From: Anastrepha obliqua
Taxonomy: Eukaryota > Arthropoda > Insecta > Diptera > Tephritidae
Direction of reading: 5' to 3'
NCBI RefSeq assembly: GCF_027943255.1
Contig: NC_072897.1
Coordinates: 41,266,044-41,330,043, forward strand
Length of the DNA stretch: 64,000 nt
Part shown: piece after piece, positions 21,425-33,355 of the stretch
Layout: each line of letters starts with the position of its first letter
Position numbering within the stretch: the stretch's first letter is position 1
Made by a program: the position numbers and the translations under genes
Notes under the pieces: model-generated
The model's input: only the letters and a program-made list of their open reading frames with translations
Told to the model about the DNA's origin: nothing
The model's database searches: none

Positions 21425-21700
21425 ACTGCTGAGCAGTTTCGTAGAAGCCTGCTTAGGACCTTTCGTATTCATCATAATACGTGTCGATGCAGTTACAGCC
21501 TTCGCTGCTTTATCGCTGGCGTATGTGCTGGTGCTGCTTAATGCTCAACCTGTGGTCAATAATTACTCCAAGGTATTTTATGTACAGCTTAGACTCGAGT
21601 ATGTGGTTACCTACTGTGAGATATGCTGTCTCAACTACGTGCTACTTATAAGAACTGCTTCTGTTTTACCGTGATTTCGATCACTTGGTTGCAGCTCACA
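21425..21700 (-). pseudogene. Non-LTR reverse transcriptase scrap
   Basis: The minus strand reads EAVLISS, then VETAYLTVGNHILESKLYI and KYLGVIIDHRLSIKQHQH, which match the region just after the catalytic motif in R1-type and Jockey-type RTs. Stops and frame changes are present. The clade cannot be settled from so short a piece. Confidence 0.7.
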
Positions 21701-21779
21701 TTACTTACTAAAAACTGTAATTAATCATGGAGGCAATATAGCTAGCTTAATAAATGAAAAATATTTTCTAGTGCATCCA

Positions 21780-23950
21780 ACATGTTTTTGTTTCTGGCCT
21801 TAGGAAGCCCCTTTGCGACATTCTCTTTTCTACTCGTCCAACAGATTTGCCTTCTGCTGTGGCACTTGCCCAAGAGGTCGGGGCAAACCATGAACGATAT
21901 ATTTTTGCAGCAAACTATTCAAAGCATTTTGGGGAAAGGGACCTGGGCCAGTTTTCAGGTAGAAGGGTAATTGAAAGGAAAAACAATATATAAATAGAAA
22001 CATTTAGTGATCACAAAAATCCACACTTTCAAATAAGGCAAGAAAAACTCAATAATGATAGTAATGGTAGTGAGGAATGCGTTGAAGCAATGGACATAGA
22101 TCCACCCATATATCGTATTCGCCGCTCAGCAAAGTTTGAGCAGCAAAATCCCATGGAAAAATGTTTACAACAAAATAAACCGCGCAATTTACAAAGTAGC
22201 AATCATCGGCAATTTCCATTAAATAGTAGCAACCAAAATCAACAAATCAAGCGACCACCCATTTCCGATAGGAGCACTGGGCAAAAAGTTCAGAGACTCC
22301 ACCACATTTCTGATACAATTGAGGATATAGTCAAAACAAATTCTTATAATAATATTGTAGGAAATCAAGTCGAAGATATTGAAGACGAACTTAATTTTTT
22401 AGGGAACGTACGCAGCTTTCTTGGGTCAGAAGATCTATAGGAGCTGAGGGCAGAGAGATAAAAATGCTAGTAGATACAGGGGCTTCAAAAAATTATATTA
22501 AGCCATTTACTGCGCGAAAAGGCGTTGTATCCTTAACTAAACCATTCGTAGTTAAGTCATGGCAAAACCAAATTAAGGGAGAAATGTAAAACTAATTTGT
22601 TTAGTATAACTTCCGATTTTGTTATTGTATATTACTAAATGCTAATGCGAGTCAATGCAGTCGTGGACCTTCAAAAAGCAGACATTGTCCATGATTTCGG
22701 TACTGAAAAGTTATTATTTCTTGCAGTAAAGTCGGAATTTTTAAATATGATAGAAAACAGATCACAAACTTTCGCTGATCCCATTGAATCTCTGCCATAT
22801 AAAACAAATGTGTTAGGTCCGATTCGTACAAAACATGAAGAACCGATTTATTCTTAGATATATCCGTGCCCAATGGGGGTGGTAGGTTTTATTAATAATT
22901 AAATAAAAAAAATTTTACGAAATGGCATTATTAGACCATCTAGGTCTCGCTACAATAATCCCAGTTGGGTCATGGAGTTAGGCAATAAAAAGAAACTGAC
23001 CGAAAATATCTTTGACAATAAATATCCGATATCAACTGTTATGCCGATTTATCAAACATGGGACTCCCACAATACGTTACAAGCCTCGATTTGAAGTCAG
23101 GTTTTCATCAGATTGAACTCGTAGAACGATATAGAGAGAAAACTGTTATTTTCGTAAACAACGGAAGGTATGAATTTCGTAGGCAGCCATTCCGGTTTAA
23201 AAACGCTCCCAGCATTTTTCAAAAAGCTATAGACAACATTCTAAATGAACAAATAGGAAAAAGCTGTCTTGCTTACGTGGATGACATTATAATTTATATG
23301 GCATTATATTCAGACAAAAGAACATCATATTAAGGGTATTGAATAGTTCACATTATGCTTTTAAAACCGAAATCGAATATTTGAACTTCATTTTGCTACT
23401 TATGACAGGGAATTCTTGACCTTTGTGTGGGCGCTGAAAAACCTTCGCACCTACATTTATATAATATTTAAATATTTTTACCAATTATCAACCACTACGT
23501 TTGCGGTTTCGGACAGAAATCTAAACGTAAAAATCAAACGTTGGAAAACATTTATCGATTAACACAATGCGAAGCTATATTATAAGCCCGGAAAAAAACT
23601 ATGTCACTGATGCTCTTTCGCGTCAACAGGTTTATGTGTTTGAATGCTGAATCTATTCACAGCGAGAGGTCCTTAACTTATACCATAGTATCGTGGCAGT
23701 TGAAAAGCTGGTTAATTCTTTTAGAAATAAAATAATTACTTAAGACGCTGAACTTCCTTACAAACGAATCTTTATCATTTTCGGAATTAGAACAAGACAC
23801 ATTATACAATTTTGTGATAAAAGCACGCTTTTGAATAATATTCAGGATATTGTAAGCACTAATGTAGTCAACGCAGTACATTGTAACTTATCCATACTAG
23901 CATACATTCAACATGACTTAGTCCAAATGTTTCAATATTCTTCATTTAGA
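21780..23950 (+). pseudogene. Degenerate Gypsy element of the 17.6/297 type (gag to pol)
   Basis: Pieces appear in order in changing frames. A gag end (KPLCDILFSTRPTDLPSAV at about 21808, HERYIFAANYSKHFGERD) is followed by an acidic/Gln-rich gag tail (22080-22438). Protease LVDTGASKNYI is near 22468. The RT segment 23058-23333 has TSLDLKSGFHQIELV, FKNAPSIFQKAID and the catalytic YVDDIIIY. DALSRQQ lies at about 23610, and a linker block with FIIFGIRTRHIIQF and VHCNLSILAYIQHDL at about 23770-23930. Integrase is not found. Many stops show an old copy. The RT aspartates are retained in the surviving segment. Confidence 0.8.
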
Positions 23951-24158
23951 TAAACTAAGAGAATTTCAAATAAATATTAATTTATCTACACACAATAACA
24001 ACTCGATTTTCTACAAAGTTAAATAATAAAACCTACCTTACAAAATGTAAAAGTATTACATTAAATTATTTAGAGATGACTTCGAAACTGATGCTCATAT
24101 ATTCATTTCTATGTAAAAAATTCAGAATTTAGTTTTTTTTTGTATTAATTACATATCA

Positions 24159-25375
24159 ATGATCAACTGGACAAGCAGGTGGGATATTTGCAGCGATCCT
24201 TTCAAAGTGGCTTGTCCTGTATCTGCTTTCAATAACATCAGGGCGAAGCCAATTGTCACTGCGTTAGATAGAGTAGAGGTGGAAAGACCTATCTGTCTCT
24301 GGATCTCGTCCCTGCTTGGCTGCAGGGAAGTTAATGCGGTGATAAGAGGGGCTAAGGTTACTAGATTCGTTCACAGGGGGACGCCGCAGAGTGGTGTCCT
24401 TTTGACCCTACTTTGGCTAGTTGCTATTGACAAAGTTCTGATAATGCTAAAGGTTAAGGTAGTAGCATACGTCGCTGATGGTATCGGGTCCGTTTCCCTC
24501 AGTCATGGCTGAGATTTTGGGAAGGTCACTGTACTCAGTCGCTGGGCTACCGCTTGTGGCCTTCCAAGATGAAATCGGGAGTCGGAGCAGGGGTTTTTTC
24601 TAAATCAGCCAATTTATCTATCTCCTTTAAACTGCCGAATAATGCTACTGTTTTTGCGATCCTGCAAGAATGCAACATGCTTAGGGAACGCGGGAGTGAG
24701 GGAGATATTCACATTTTCTCCGCTAGTCAAGGCGCGATCAGGGCTCTGACGACGCCATGGTTCAGAACGAAATTAGTAAACTCTTGTAAGGAGGAGATCA
24801 AATCTCTTGGGCGTGCAGGTAACATTTTTCTGATCTGGGTTTCAAGACATAGGAACATAGAGGGAAATGAAATTGCTGATGGGCTTGCCAGGAATGGGAC
24901 TGAATTGGCTTTAGAGACCTCCTATCCGGTCATCAGTATCCCCCTGACAGTTGTTAAAGGGAAACTGTACAATTTTTTTCTCAGGAAAGCACAGAAAAGA
25001 TGGAGCTCCATTTCTTCATGTGCTATTTCGAAAACCCTTTGGCCCCAGTATAATATATGAAGAACTCAGAAAGTCCTTTGGACTCTTCCCCATTCAATTT
25101 CCAAACTCGAAGCTGTGTTTACCGGTTACTGGACGATCGGCACACACGCGGAAAAGCTAAGGTTACCATTTAAGCCCCATTGCAGAAGCTGGGGGGACCC
25201 TTCAGAGAAGGAGACTGTAGAGCACTTTCTCTGTAAATATCCGGCTTGGCGCCAACCTAAATCCCCTCAATCTTCTTCATTATATCAACAGCTCTGGCTG
25301 ACTGTAGATATCTGCCTGTTGGAGGTAATGGTATCAAAACGGCGATTCAGTGCTACTTAAGGAGTGCCCGACTGG
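24159..25375 (+). pseudogene. LOA-type non-LTR element remnant (RT, RNase H, C-terminus)
   Basis: The RT part shows VHRGTPQSGVLLTLLW and a decayed catalytic box (AYVADGI where AYADD is expected). RNase H follows with GAGVFSKSAN, IFSASQGAIRAL (Asp of FSDSQ changed to Ala), IWVSRHRNIEGN and EIADGLARNG. The last frame gives LTGYWTIGTHAEKL, HCRSW and ETVEHFLCKYPAW, which parallels the end of the intact ORF at 33453-37043. Large parts between RT and RNase H are deleted. No function is expected. Confidence 0.8.
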
Positions 25376-25406
25376 CACTTCAACCATTTCACTTACCTAC
25401 CTACTT

Positions 25407-25495
25407 ATTATGTATATATATAATTGGCGTGTGTACCAAGCAGTATACAGTACAGTTTCAAGCCGACTTCGAACGGCTACGGCGCCGCAGAAGCA
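25407..25495 (-). mobile_element. SINE scrap, internally deleted
   Basis: TATATATAATTGGCGTGTGTACC followed by CAGTTTCAAGCCGACTTCGAACGGC and CTACGGCG matches parts of the SINE at 62672-62974: tail, middle and head, with deletions between them. Confidence 0.5.
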
Positions 25496-26186
25496 GCAGC
25501 ATGCGCAATGCGAAAGCCCCTTTTCTGCCAAGCATTCTAAAATTTCCTTTAATGCAACAAAAACTATTTATTCATAAACGCAAGCGCATATTTCTCAAAG
25601 CAAAACTCGTTCATTCATAGAACGGACCCACCCTCACGCGCCTGAACTGTCCATAAGCCTTTTTTCTTGAGGAAGACAAACATATTTTGTGAACAGTCAA
25701 TTTTTGTCGTGGCAAGAGTCGGCAGCTTTGTGTATACATGTAATGTAAACAAAAGCTGTCATTCGCTTAAAACAAGGTTGGCGACATCTATGTTTTTAAT
25801 TTTGCACGAATATTGATTATTGCTTCCTTTTAAGTCAAGAGGACGCTAATAGCTAGAAATACACCCACCACGTGTTAAGAAAATTTAAAGTAAAAATCCG
25901 TGGCCGCGCGGTTTTGTGAAAGCTAGAAGTAAAAATTCATAATAAATTCAATAACGCAATTTATGGTTTGATTTTTGTGGAAATTTAGTTTTTGTGGTGT
26001 GCTTGATACACAGTGGTTGCTTTTTCGCTTAAATTTCGATTATTTTACGAATATTTTTTATAATCAGTGGTGGTTAGGAACAATAACCACCGTGACGTAA
26101 GTATTCCTAGAATTTGCTTTTTTATACGGTCACTATGAGTAGGACTTTCTTTGGTATTTACAATATTTTAGGCAATTATTTCAATA
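25496..26186. other. Unassigned; probable 5' flank of a piggyBac derivative
   Basis: No coding or known element is seen through about 26060. Then GGTGGTTA-ggaacaa-TAACCACC (26071-26093) forms an 8-bp hairpin that resembles a subterminal repeat of the following piggyBac-like unit. Its left TTAA end was not located. Confidence 0.4.
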
Positions 26187-27083
26187 ATGAAACGATCATT
26201 GACGCAAAGGGAAATTGAAGAATGTTTGAATGAAGATTTACCTTCAGAACCTGAAAGTGAAGCCAGTTCCGATGAGGATGAAAATCTAGACACGCCTGAG
26301 TGGCCAGTGTCAAAATCGATATTGGATGTGTGTGGGGCAGATGTACAGAATATCCATGAAGAGCTATTCGACGACGAGGATGGCATACCATTATCAAACT
26401 TTGTAAGCCAGAATAATATTGATAGCTCTAGGACCTTGCAGCCTCCTAAATGGAAAAGGACCTTCTCTATGGATATACCTGGTGATATACCTCAAGATGT
26501 GGAATAAGTTACTCGCAGGGAACGTGATGGAAGTGCAGTTAGGATCGATTGCCCTCTGGTTGTAAAGAAATACAACAGCAATATGAACTTCGTTGATAAA
26601 TTCGATCAATTAAAAGCGTGTTACTCCATCGACCGAAAGTCCAAAAAGTGGTGGCACAGAATTTTTTTTCATTTCTTAGATTGCTGCGTTATCAATAGCT
26701 ATATAGCTTACAAAGAGCTTCTGATTAACAGACCTCATTTGGATGAGTTGACATTGAAGGACTTTCGCCGCTCAATTTATCAGGGGCTGTTAGCACCTTG
26801 CTACGTAAACAAGCGAGCTCCATTAAGTTCCGCGATCAGCAATGGATCAAGCCCAAGATCTCCTGTACCAGTTGCTATAAAACGGTATTAGCCTAGCGTG
26901 CTTGCTGAAATCCGCCATGAGAGTAATCGACACCAACCGCTTAGAGGCACACCTAGAAGATGCGCCTTTTGCAGTACCAAAAGCGTCCCTGTCCGCACAG
27001 TATGGCAATGCAGAACATGCCACGTCCCACTTTGCCTCCGAAAAGGAAAGACATGTTTTTCAGATTTTCACAAGAAATAATTA
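26187..27083 (+). pseudogene. piggyBac-like transposase with large internal deletion
   Basis: The N-terminal acidic half (MKRSLTQREIEECLN, ending near 26505) is joined to the C-terminal third. NSNMNFVDKFDQLKACY carries the third acidic position; RKSKKWWHRIFFHFLD, DELTLKDFRRSIYQG and a C-terminal finger CAFCSTKS, CRTCHVPLCLRKGKTCF end at about 27080. The DDE core between is missing: the usual protein has over 300 residues there. The frame changes at 26507 and again near 26900. It could only be mobilised in trans. Confidence 0.82.
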
Positions 27084-27541
27084 TTTGTAAATTAATTACC
27101 AAATATCTTATTGTCTTTTTTTTTAAATAAATAAAAAACTGAAGTAATTGAGTGCATTAGTTTTAATAAATTTTTGTACCCTTCAGTCATGGTGGTTACT
27201 GGTGGTGACCACCTTGTTTCTCAAAAACCTTACGGTAAATATTTTTTTTTGCATTCGTGTCTTACTTGTATTCCATATTCACCAATTAACAACAAAAAAT
27301 AAATTGTTTATGTCGCAGTAAAGAGCGTGACGGAAAGAGTTAATAAAGATTTAGCAGCTGTTTGAATATAGCTATGAATGTACTGTATCTGTTAACAAGT
27401 AATACGGTTATTAAATAATTTATTAAATGACTGGTGTTCCCGAGACAGCCAGCCATCAGAAAATAACAGCTTGGATTTGTGCAGTAAAATGACAAGATTT
27501 CGCGGTAAAATGAACAACAAAATTAGTTACATATGGATGTA
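27084..27541. other. piggyBac 3' flank and unassigned sequence
   Basis: CATGGTGGTTACTGGTGGTGACCACC near 27188 is a hairpin similar to the one at 26071. GTGACGGAAAGAG followed by TTAA (27340-27343) is a candidate right terminus of the piggyBac derivative. Nothing is recognised between 27344 and 27541. Confidence 0.4.
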
Positions 27542-27547
27542 TGCACA

Positions 27548-28144
27548 TTAGGCCGGGTCGATTTGTGGGGAGGCAAAAAAATCGCCCATTGCTCTGTGAA
27601 AATCATATTCTAAGGATCAAAATAAGAAACTTTGCCGAAGGAACCATACCTCTAAAACGAGTTCTGATGTCCCCCAATTTGGGTCGAACTATTAGTGTCT
27701 TTTGTGGGGAGGCAAAAAAATCGCCCATTGCTCTGTGAAAATCATATTCTAGGGATCAAAATAAGAAACTTTGCCGAAGGAACCATACCTCTAAAACGAA
27801 TTCTGATGTCCCCCAATTTGGGTCGAACTTTTTAGTTTCTTTTCTATAACTCACTTAAATTATTTTTTTCATTTAAATATGTTCTGACTAAATAAATTTC
27901 TTAAGAGAAAAAATAGATATTATTATAAATAAATAATAAATATTATAAATAAATAAAAATAAAGAAAAAACATAGCCATTTAGCTGATTTTTTCATGTAA
28001 AGGCCAAAAATGGTGATATTTTGAAATTGGGGGACATCAGAATTCGTTTTAGAGGTATGGTTCCTTCGGCAATGTTTCTTATTTTGATCCCTGGAATACG
28101 ATTTTCACAGAGCAATGAGCGATTTTTAAATCGAGCCGCCCTAA
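27548..28144. mobile_element. 597-bp foldback MITE with long arms and TGCACA duplication
   Basis: The left arm starts TTAGGCCGGGTCGATTT; the right end reads AAATCGAGCCGCCCTAA. Both are flanked by TGCACA (27542-27547, 28145-28150). The arms continue inward for over 130 bases with blocks such as ATTGCTCTGTGAAAATC, GCCGAAGGAACCATACC and CTGATGTCCCCCAATTT. The left arm holds this unit twice (about 27565-27690 and 27705-27830), the right arm once. The centre is AT-rich. Apparent frames are arm by-products. Confidence 0.85.
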
Positions 28145-28344
28145 TGCACATACATATGTATGTACTGTATCAACGTATGAAGATGAATGCAATAGGGAAT
28201 AAATAAATATCATATTAAGAGATATGTGCAATAGTAAAAGTAACTAGTAAATAGGTAGTATCTAAGTAAATATCGAGTGTTGTCAGTGATGTTACTTGTA
28301 TATTGATTCATACCAACGGTATTAAAAGATAATTTTACAATTAG

Positions 28345-28630
28345 ACATCCAGCCTCCAAAAGACTGCCAAAATGAGGAGAACGAGGAGGTATTAGCCTCC
28401 ATTGAATGCCGTCCTTGAACACTACTCACAAATCGCCCTCAAACGCACTGGATTGAAAACCAATTCCTTTAGCTCTCGTAATTTACTCTTAACTCTGACA
28501 AAATTAGTGGCATTGTCCGACCATCTACTTATAGTTTGAGATTTTCAGTGTGTGACAACCAATCGTTTTATAGCCATTAGAAATAAAGCAGTTAACAAAT
28601 CTTTAAGCAGCTCCAAGTGAACGGATTTGG
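28345..28630 (-). pseudogene. BEL/Pao integrase fragment
   Basis: On the minus strand: KSVHLELLKDLLTALFLMAI, SDNATNFVRVKSKLRELKEL, and then, in another frame, DGIQWRLIPPRSPHFGSLLEAG. These match the catalytic core of BEL/Pao integrase (first-aspartate flank, SDNGTNF and IPPRSPHFGGLWEA landmarks). The D of SDN and the E of LLEAG are present. The frame is broken by a stop near 28430. It is unrelated in position to the BEL/Pao element at 51602-56495. Confidence 0.85.
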
Positions 28631-28639
28631 TTGAAAAAC

Positions 28640-28855
28640 AAATAAGTAGAAAAATGTAGTATTTTATCGGAAGCAGAAATACGTTAAATTAACGTACAAA
28701 GTCAAAAAAGGTCTAGACAGAACCGGGTGTACAACGGAGGGTTAATAATTAATGAAAAGAAAACACTTTATAAAAAATTCTAACAACATAAAACTGTAAT
28801 CGCGAAAAAGCGACAATATATCATTGACTCAACACGTTTACCATCGGACGCAGAA
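28640..28855. other. Unassigned sequence before a Gypsy gag
   Basis: AT-rich; may be the leader of the following Gypsy fragment. No LTR edge or primer-binding site could be fixed. Confidence 0.35.
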
Positions 28856-30160
28856 ATGAACGCTCAGGAGATATCAAACCTAAGGGCACAAATAGTTGCC
28901 TCGACCACAACCCTGACTGAAACCAAAGAGAGGATGAATTCTCTTGAAACCAACGCAACCGTCACAGTCACATATCAATACCAAGACGGTGCACCCAACA
29001 TTAGTGATGGCGTCGCAAATTAACTTGGAAATTTTTAAAATCCTACCAATATTCATAGGCGACACGAACAATATTCATAGATCGTGGAGAAAACGAGTTG
29101 GACACGCATAGATTATACAGCGCTTTCGATCGTTTATTCCAAAATTCAAGAAGAGGCGGCCGATATTCTAATTAACCACATCACAAAGCTGAATTTTTAC
29201 TCCATAATTAACCGTCTTGATTATACCTATGTGGACCAGAGACCCCTGTATGTGTTGCTCGAAGCAATAAAAAGAAGAAAACATGGAAAAAGGACGTTGA
29301 CGGAGTTCCATAGCGAAGTTAGTAAATCGCTTAACATTCCATTCACTAAAGTTGAGATTGATAACTCAGGGAGTCCGTCAGCCATGAAAGAATACGCAAA
29401 CCAAGAAGCTGTAAGGACATTCATTCTCGGTCTGAACAGCAAATACACCATCCTCTATAGCCACAGTTCAAAGGACTTAGAAACCGCTTATGCTATCGCA
29501 AGCACTATACAACACGACAACGTGAACTTACAGTTCGAGTTTCCGCAATACAACCACATACATTACAATGCTTCGCTAAGTAGAAGATACGAGGAACCTC
29601 AAAGTTACAGAACTAACTTGCAGGTGCAATACAACCAAACTGCACTCAGGCAAGAGCACCAACCAAAGGAAATAGATCCGTCACAAAAATACACGAGATC
29701 CACAAAGTATCCGCACCACAAAACAGCTATGACCGCCAGAGGCAAGGACTACCTCCTAATAACCCATTTCGCGGAGAGCCTCAAAAAAGGGAACGAAATC
29801 CTTCATCTCGTAATTTCAACACAAAACAGAAGGTACAACGAGTAAATCAAACACGAGAAGAAGAAATACAATCACTTGCACCGGAAAATGACGAATATGA
29901 CACAGGCAGTGTTTTTTTTAGGCGTATGAACGATTTGCCGTGTCTGCCTATACCAATCAAACCAATTAAAGTAAAAACCCTTAATAGTTACTCAATAACT
30001 AAATAAAAAAAATAATAATAATGATGACATTGTTAGAGCATAATCTCACATTTTTTGAAACAGATGCATTAGAAGAATTTAATATGCTTCTGGGTGAACA
30101 GGGACTTAGAAAAATCAAAGCAGAGACGAATCTTTTCGAGTACAAGCTCAGTTATTAATA
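28856..30160 (+). pseudogene. Gypsy-superfamily gag and start of pol
   Basis: ATG 28856 opens MNAQEISNLRAQIVAST, which stops at about 29022. The capsid continues from 29084 in another frame with YSKIQEEAADILINHI, YVDQRPLYVLLEAI, RTLTEFHSEVSK and EAVRTFILGLNSKY, typical of insect Gypsy gag. After 29845 a further frame gives RRMNDLPCLPIPIKPIKV and, near 30022, FFETDALEEFNMLLGEQGL, which belongs to the protease/linker part of pol. RT is missing. Stops and shifts show an inactive fragment, cut at the right by the LOA element. Confidence 0.78.
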
Positions 30161-30269
30161 TAAGGTCAAGAAAAACAGTGAATCTGCGCAAAGAATTAAT
30201 TATACGGTAAATAGTGAAATATATTTCGTTAACCTCACCATGCTTTCTTTCTATCCACTTTTTTAGATC

Positions 30270-30636
30270 GGATACTAGTCTGGCGAAAATCCTCCACTGA
30301 ACCCTCCCCGAGGGTGCCAGCTGGTAATAAGTACCACAGTTTTCCTATTTTCAGGAGGTACTTAGCTAGTTAAGGGTACTATGGGTAGGGTTCGATACTC
30401 CTCAATAGTACAGCACTACTCAAAGTACCTTTAACGTGGTCGGGGGTGAAGGGCTGGATTAAGGTGTGATGCGACCCGTGCCGAGAATCTGTCAGGCTTG
30501 GGGCCCTTCTATAAAATAACCAAGTCTCGAACGGAGCTTACGGATAACTGGCGCCCTCCGTAATAATTAGCCTTACCCGTGTAGTTCGGAGCTATGCACG
30601 GGCGGACATCCTTTCTCCGACACTCGTGGGTCCAAA
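30270..30636 (+). other. LOA 5' untranslated leader
   Basis: GC-richer than its flanks and free of long frames. It leads directly into the ORF1 ATG at 30637. Its start is not marked by a duplication I can see. Confidence 0.45.
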
Positions 30637-32039
30637 ATGCAGAGAGATCATAAAAACTTAAATAAAAAAAAGGAGATCGGTCCTCCTTCTAATAGACCGA
30701 CAGGAACAAACAGTTCCGCAACAAGAGCAACGGTCGCACCGAGCTCAAGGAAAACGCCATCCATCGGCTTAATAAGTCGATCCAAACAAACAACGATAGC
30801 CTCAGCGAAAGCGAGGACAGTTGACACGCACTCAGAACTGGACACAGGTCCAAGTACAAGTAGGGGGGCACTAGCCCAGCAGTCAACTGCGATTCAGCCC
30901 CCAAAAACGGTCCCGACCGGAAGCAATGCTACTGCTAGCTCCGGTACCGAAGGATGGCCGCTTGTGAGGGTGGTAGACCCAGCGAAAGCGAGCTACCAGG
31001 ATCGCAGAAACGCGGCTAGGCTCCTAAGGAGGGTGCACGAAACTCACCCAAAGGAAGGTGAAATGACACAGGAGTTGAAAGAGGCGATTGATAGAGCGAA
31101 AGCGATCATCCCTGATTTCAACCCTGACTTCAAACCAACACAATCGGCTCCGAAACGACAGCGGTCCTCGGAGGAAAATAAGCCAAACGCAAAAAGGCAC
31201 AAATCAATGGGCGTGACGCCCAGAAGATCATTTGCGGAGGTTGCAAAAGACCGCCTGATCATAGGAGTCCGAGCTAACGAAAGTGGCACTGAAAGTTATT
31301 CTGGAGAACCCCGGTCCCCCGCCTGCGTGCGAAGACTTAGGCTGGCACCAAGGCCAGATAAAAATTATAGCTTGCGACGATGAGAGATCGGTTCAACTGT
31401 ATAAAGAGGCCATCTCCAAAGTCGGCGAAGTGTACCCAAATGCCAAGCTAGTGCTCGTGGACAGGAAGGATATTCCGTCCAGGCCGCGAGCAAGGGTTTG
31501 GTTACCTTCAACCATCGAAGACTCGGAAGAGATTATGAAGCTCATTCGGGTCTGCAATCCGGACATCCCAACGCAGGAATGGAGGTATGTCAAAACTCTC
31601 ACCAACAAAAATAGCGCAGAAGAATCGAAAGAGCAGAAGCGCGCCACCATGCAGGCTCTCCTGCTCCTCACAGAGAACTCAATCGAACCATTAGCGAAAT
31701 GCGATGGGCATCTGAGATACGGTTTTGTAAAGGTGAAACTTCACAGACACAGATGCAATTGAGTTCCTCGCCACTAAGGAAGGTGAAAAGCACATGGGCG
31801 AACTAGAACCCATGAGCGAAACCGAGCCAATGAGCGAAGACGACCGGCCCACCGAAGAAGAATACGCCTCTTCAGGCTCAGAAATGGGCTTAGGGAGGCT
31901 GTACTTCGAACGGGAGGGTAAGTACCACACACAACAGCGTAAGTATTCCGAAAGGGAACTTTTATGCGAAAGCAAAGAAGACCCAGACATAACGCTAACA
32001 GCTGATGCATCTTCTACAGATAAACCTTCATCACTGTAA
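30637..32039 (+). pseudogene. LOA ORF1 (gag-like), two frameshifts
   Basis: ATG 30637 begins MQRDHKNLNKKKE, then Ser/Thr/Pro-rich low-complexity and the conserved AKASYQDRRNAARLLRRV region. Near 31290 the frame slips into ENPGPPPACEDLGWHQGQI, KIIACDDERSVQLYKEAI and RARVWLP, a domain common to LOA ORF1. A second slip near 31755 leads to an acidic tail (ELEPMSETEPMSEDD) ending at 32039. The protein normally coats element RNA. The end overlaps the ORF2 start at 32005 by 35 bases, the same overlapping layout seen in the inner LOA element. Confidence 0.82.
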
Positions 32040-33355
32040 AGAAGCCTGCCTTGCCCTCCTGGAGCGTCTGGCAGAAGATCAGCCGGACGTAGTCCTCATC
32101 CAGGAACCCTGGGTACGGAATGGCGAAATCTGCGGTCTGAGGACATCAGGGTATAAGGTATACAAGACCAATGGTGAAGGTACTAAAAGAGCATGCATAA
32201 TGGCAAAAGCACATCTTAATATATTTATGATTCAAAATTTCAGTAACGCAGATGCTACGACGGTTAGCTGGGAAGTGAGCGGAAGCAACATCTGGCTAAC
32301 CTCGTTCTACTTTGCTGGAGACGACACAGGTCCACTGCCGTCGCCGCTAATAAGAAGCCTTGTGGAAGACTGCAAAGCACACAACCGCAAACTACCCTAG
32401 GAGGTGATGCCAATGCCCACCATACCGTATGGGGGAGCTCGGATACAAACGAACGAGGTGAGTCTCTTTTCAATTATATTATATGTAGTAAGCTTTTAGT
32501 GTGTAACAAAGGCAACGAACCTACATTTATTACGCGCAATAGACAAGAAGTTCTTGATATTACGCTAGTTTGTCAAACCCTCTACGAAAAGATGACGCAG
32601 TGGAGGGTTCTGAATGAACACTCTTACTCCGATCATCGTTACATAGAAATAAAATTTGGGGGAAAAAACTCACGGGCCCCGCCCGCCAGCAGGAACTTGA
32701 AAAAGACCAACTGGCATATATATAAACGGGAACTTAAGGAAAGACTTCCAAACTCCCAAAATATTACTATTGAAGACAGAGAATCATTGAACGAACACGT
32801 ACAAATCCTTCCGGAGGTCTGTAGAACTGCGCTAAACAAGGCTTGCCCCTTAATTAAGTATAAGGGGAAGAAAAAGCCGCCCTGGTGGTCAGAAGACCTG
32901 TCTACACTAAGAAACGACAGCAGAAGACAGTTTAATAGAGCGAAAGCGTCACGAGAGAGTAAAGACTGGGACTGCTACTACACTAAGCTAAAAATTTACA
33001 AAAAAGAAGTTAGGAAAGCGAAAAGGTCTGGTTGGAGAACGTTCTGTGGAGAAATCGAAGGAACCACAGAGGCCTCCAGACTGCGTAAAATCCTTTCAAA
33101 AAAACACTATACCACCGGATACCTCCAAAAACCGGACAGGAGTTGGACTACTTCGAGTGACGAAACTCTGAAGTTGCTAGTGGACACACACTTTCCCAGC
33201 AACGAATCATCTAACGTGTTAATCAACAATGGTACAGAAAGACCAAACTCTGACATTGAAGAAATAATCACTGAAACTAAGATAGCCTGGGGAGTGAACA
33301 CGTTCAAACCATTTAAATCACCGGGCCCAGATGGATTATTCCCGGCCCAAATACA
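32005..33355 (+). pseudogene. LOA ORF2, endonuclease and RT start, frameshifted
   Basis: ATG 32005 starts MHLLQINLHHCKEACL. The endonuclease shows LIQEPWVRNGEICGL, GGDANAHHTVWGSSDTN and SDHRYIEI. A one-base slip near 32395 ends the first frame at 32400; the rest runs from 32403 in another frame. The linker with KKPPWWSEDL and ASRLRKILSK leads to the RT block FKPFKSPGPDGLFPAQIQ, where the reversed LOA element interrupts. The catalytic endonuclease residues are present. The remainder of this RT is at 37118-37406. Confidence 0.9.

Noticed and set aside
21782..21970. 62-codon hydrophobic frame as a membrane protein
   Set aside because: The neighbouring frame reads a recognisable Gypsy gag segment, so this one is a shadow.
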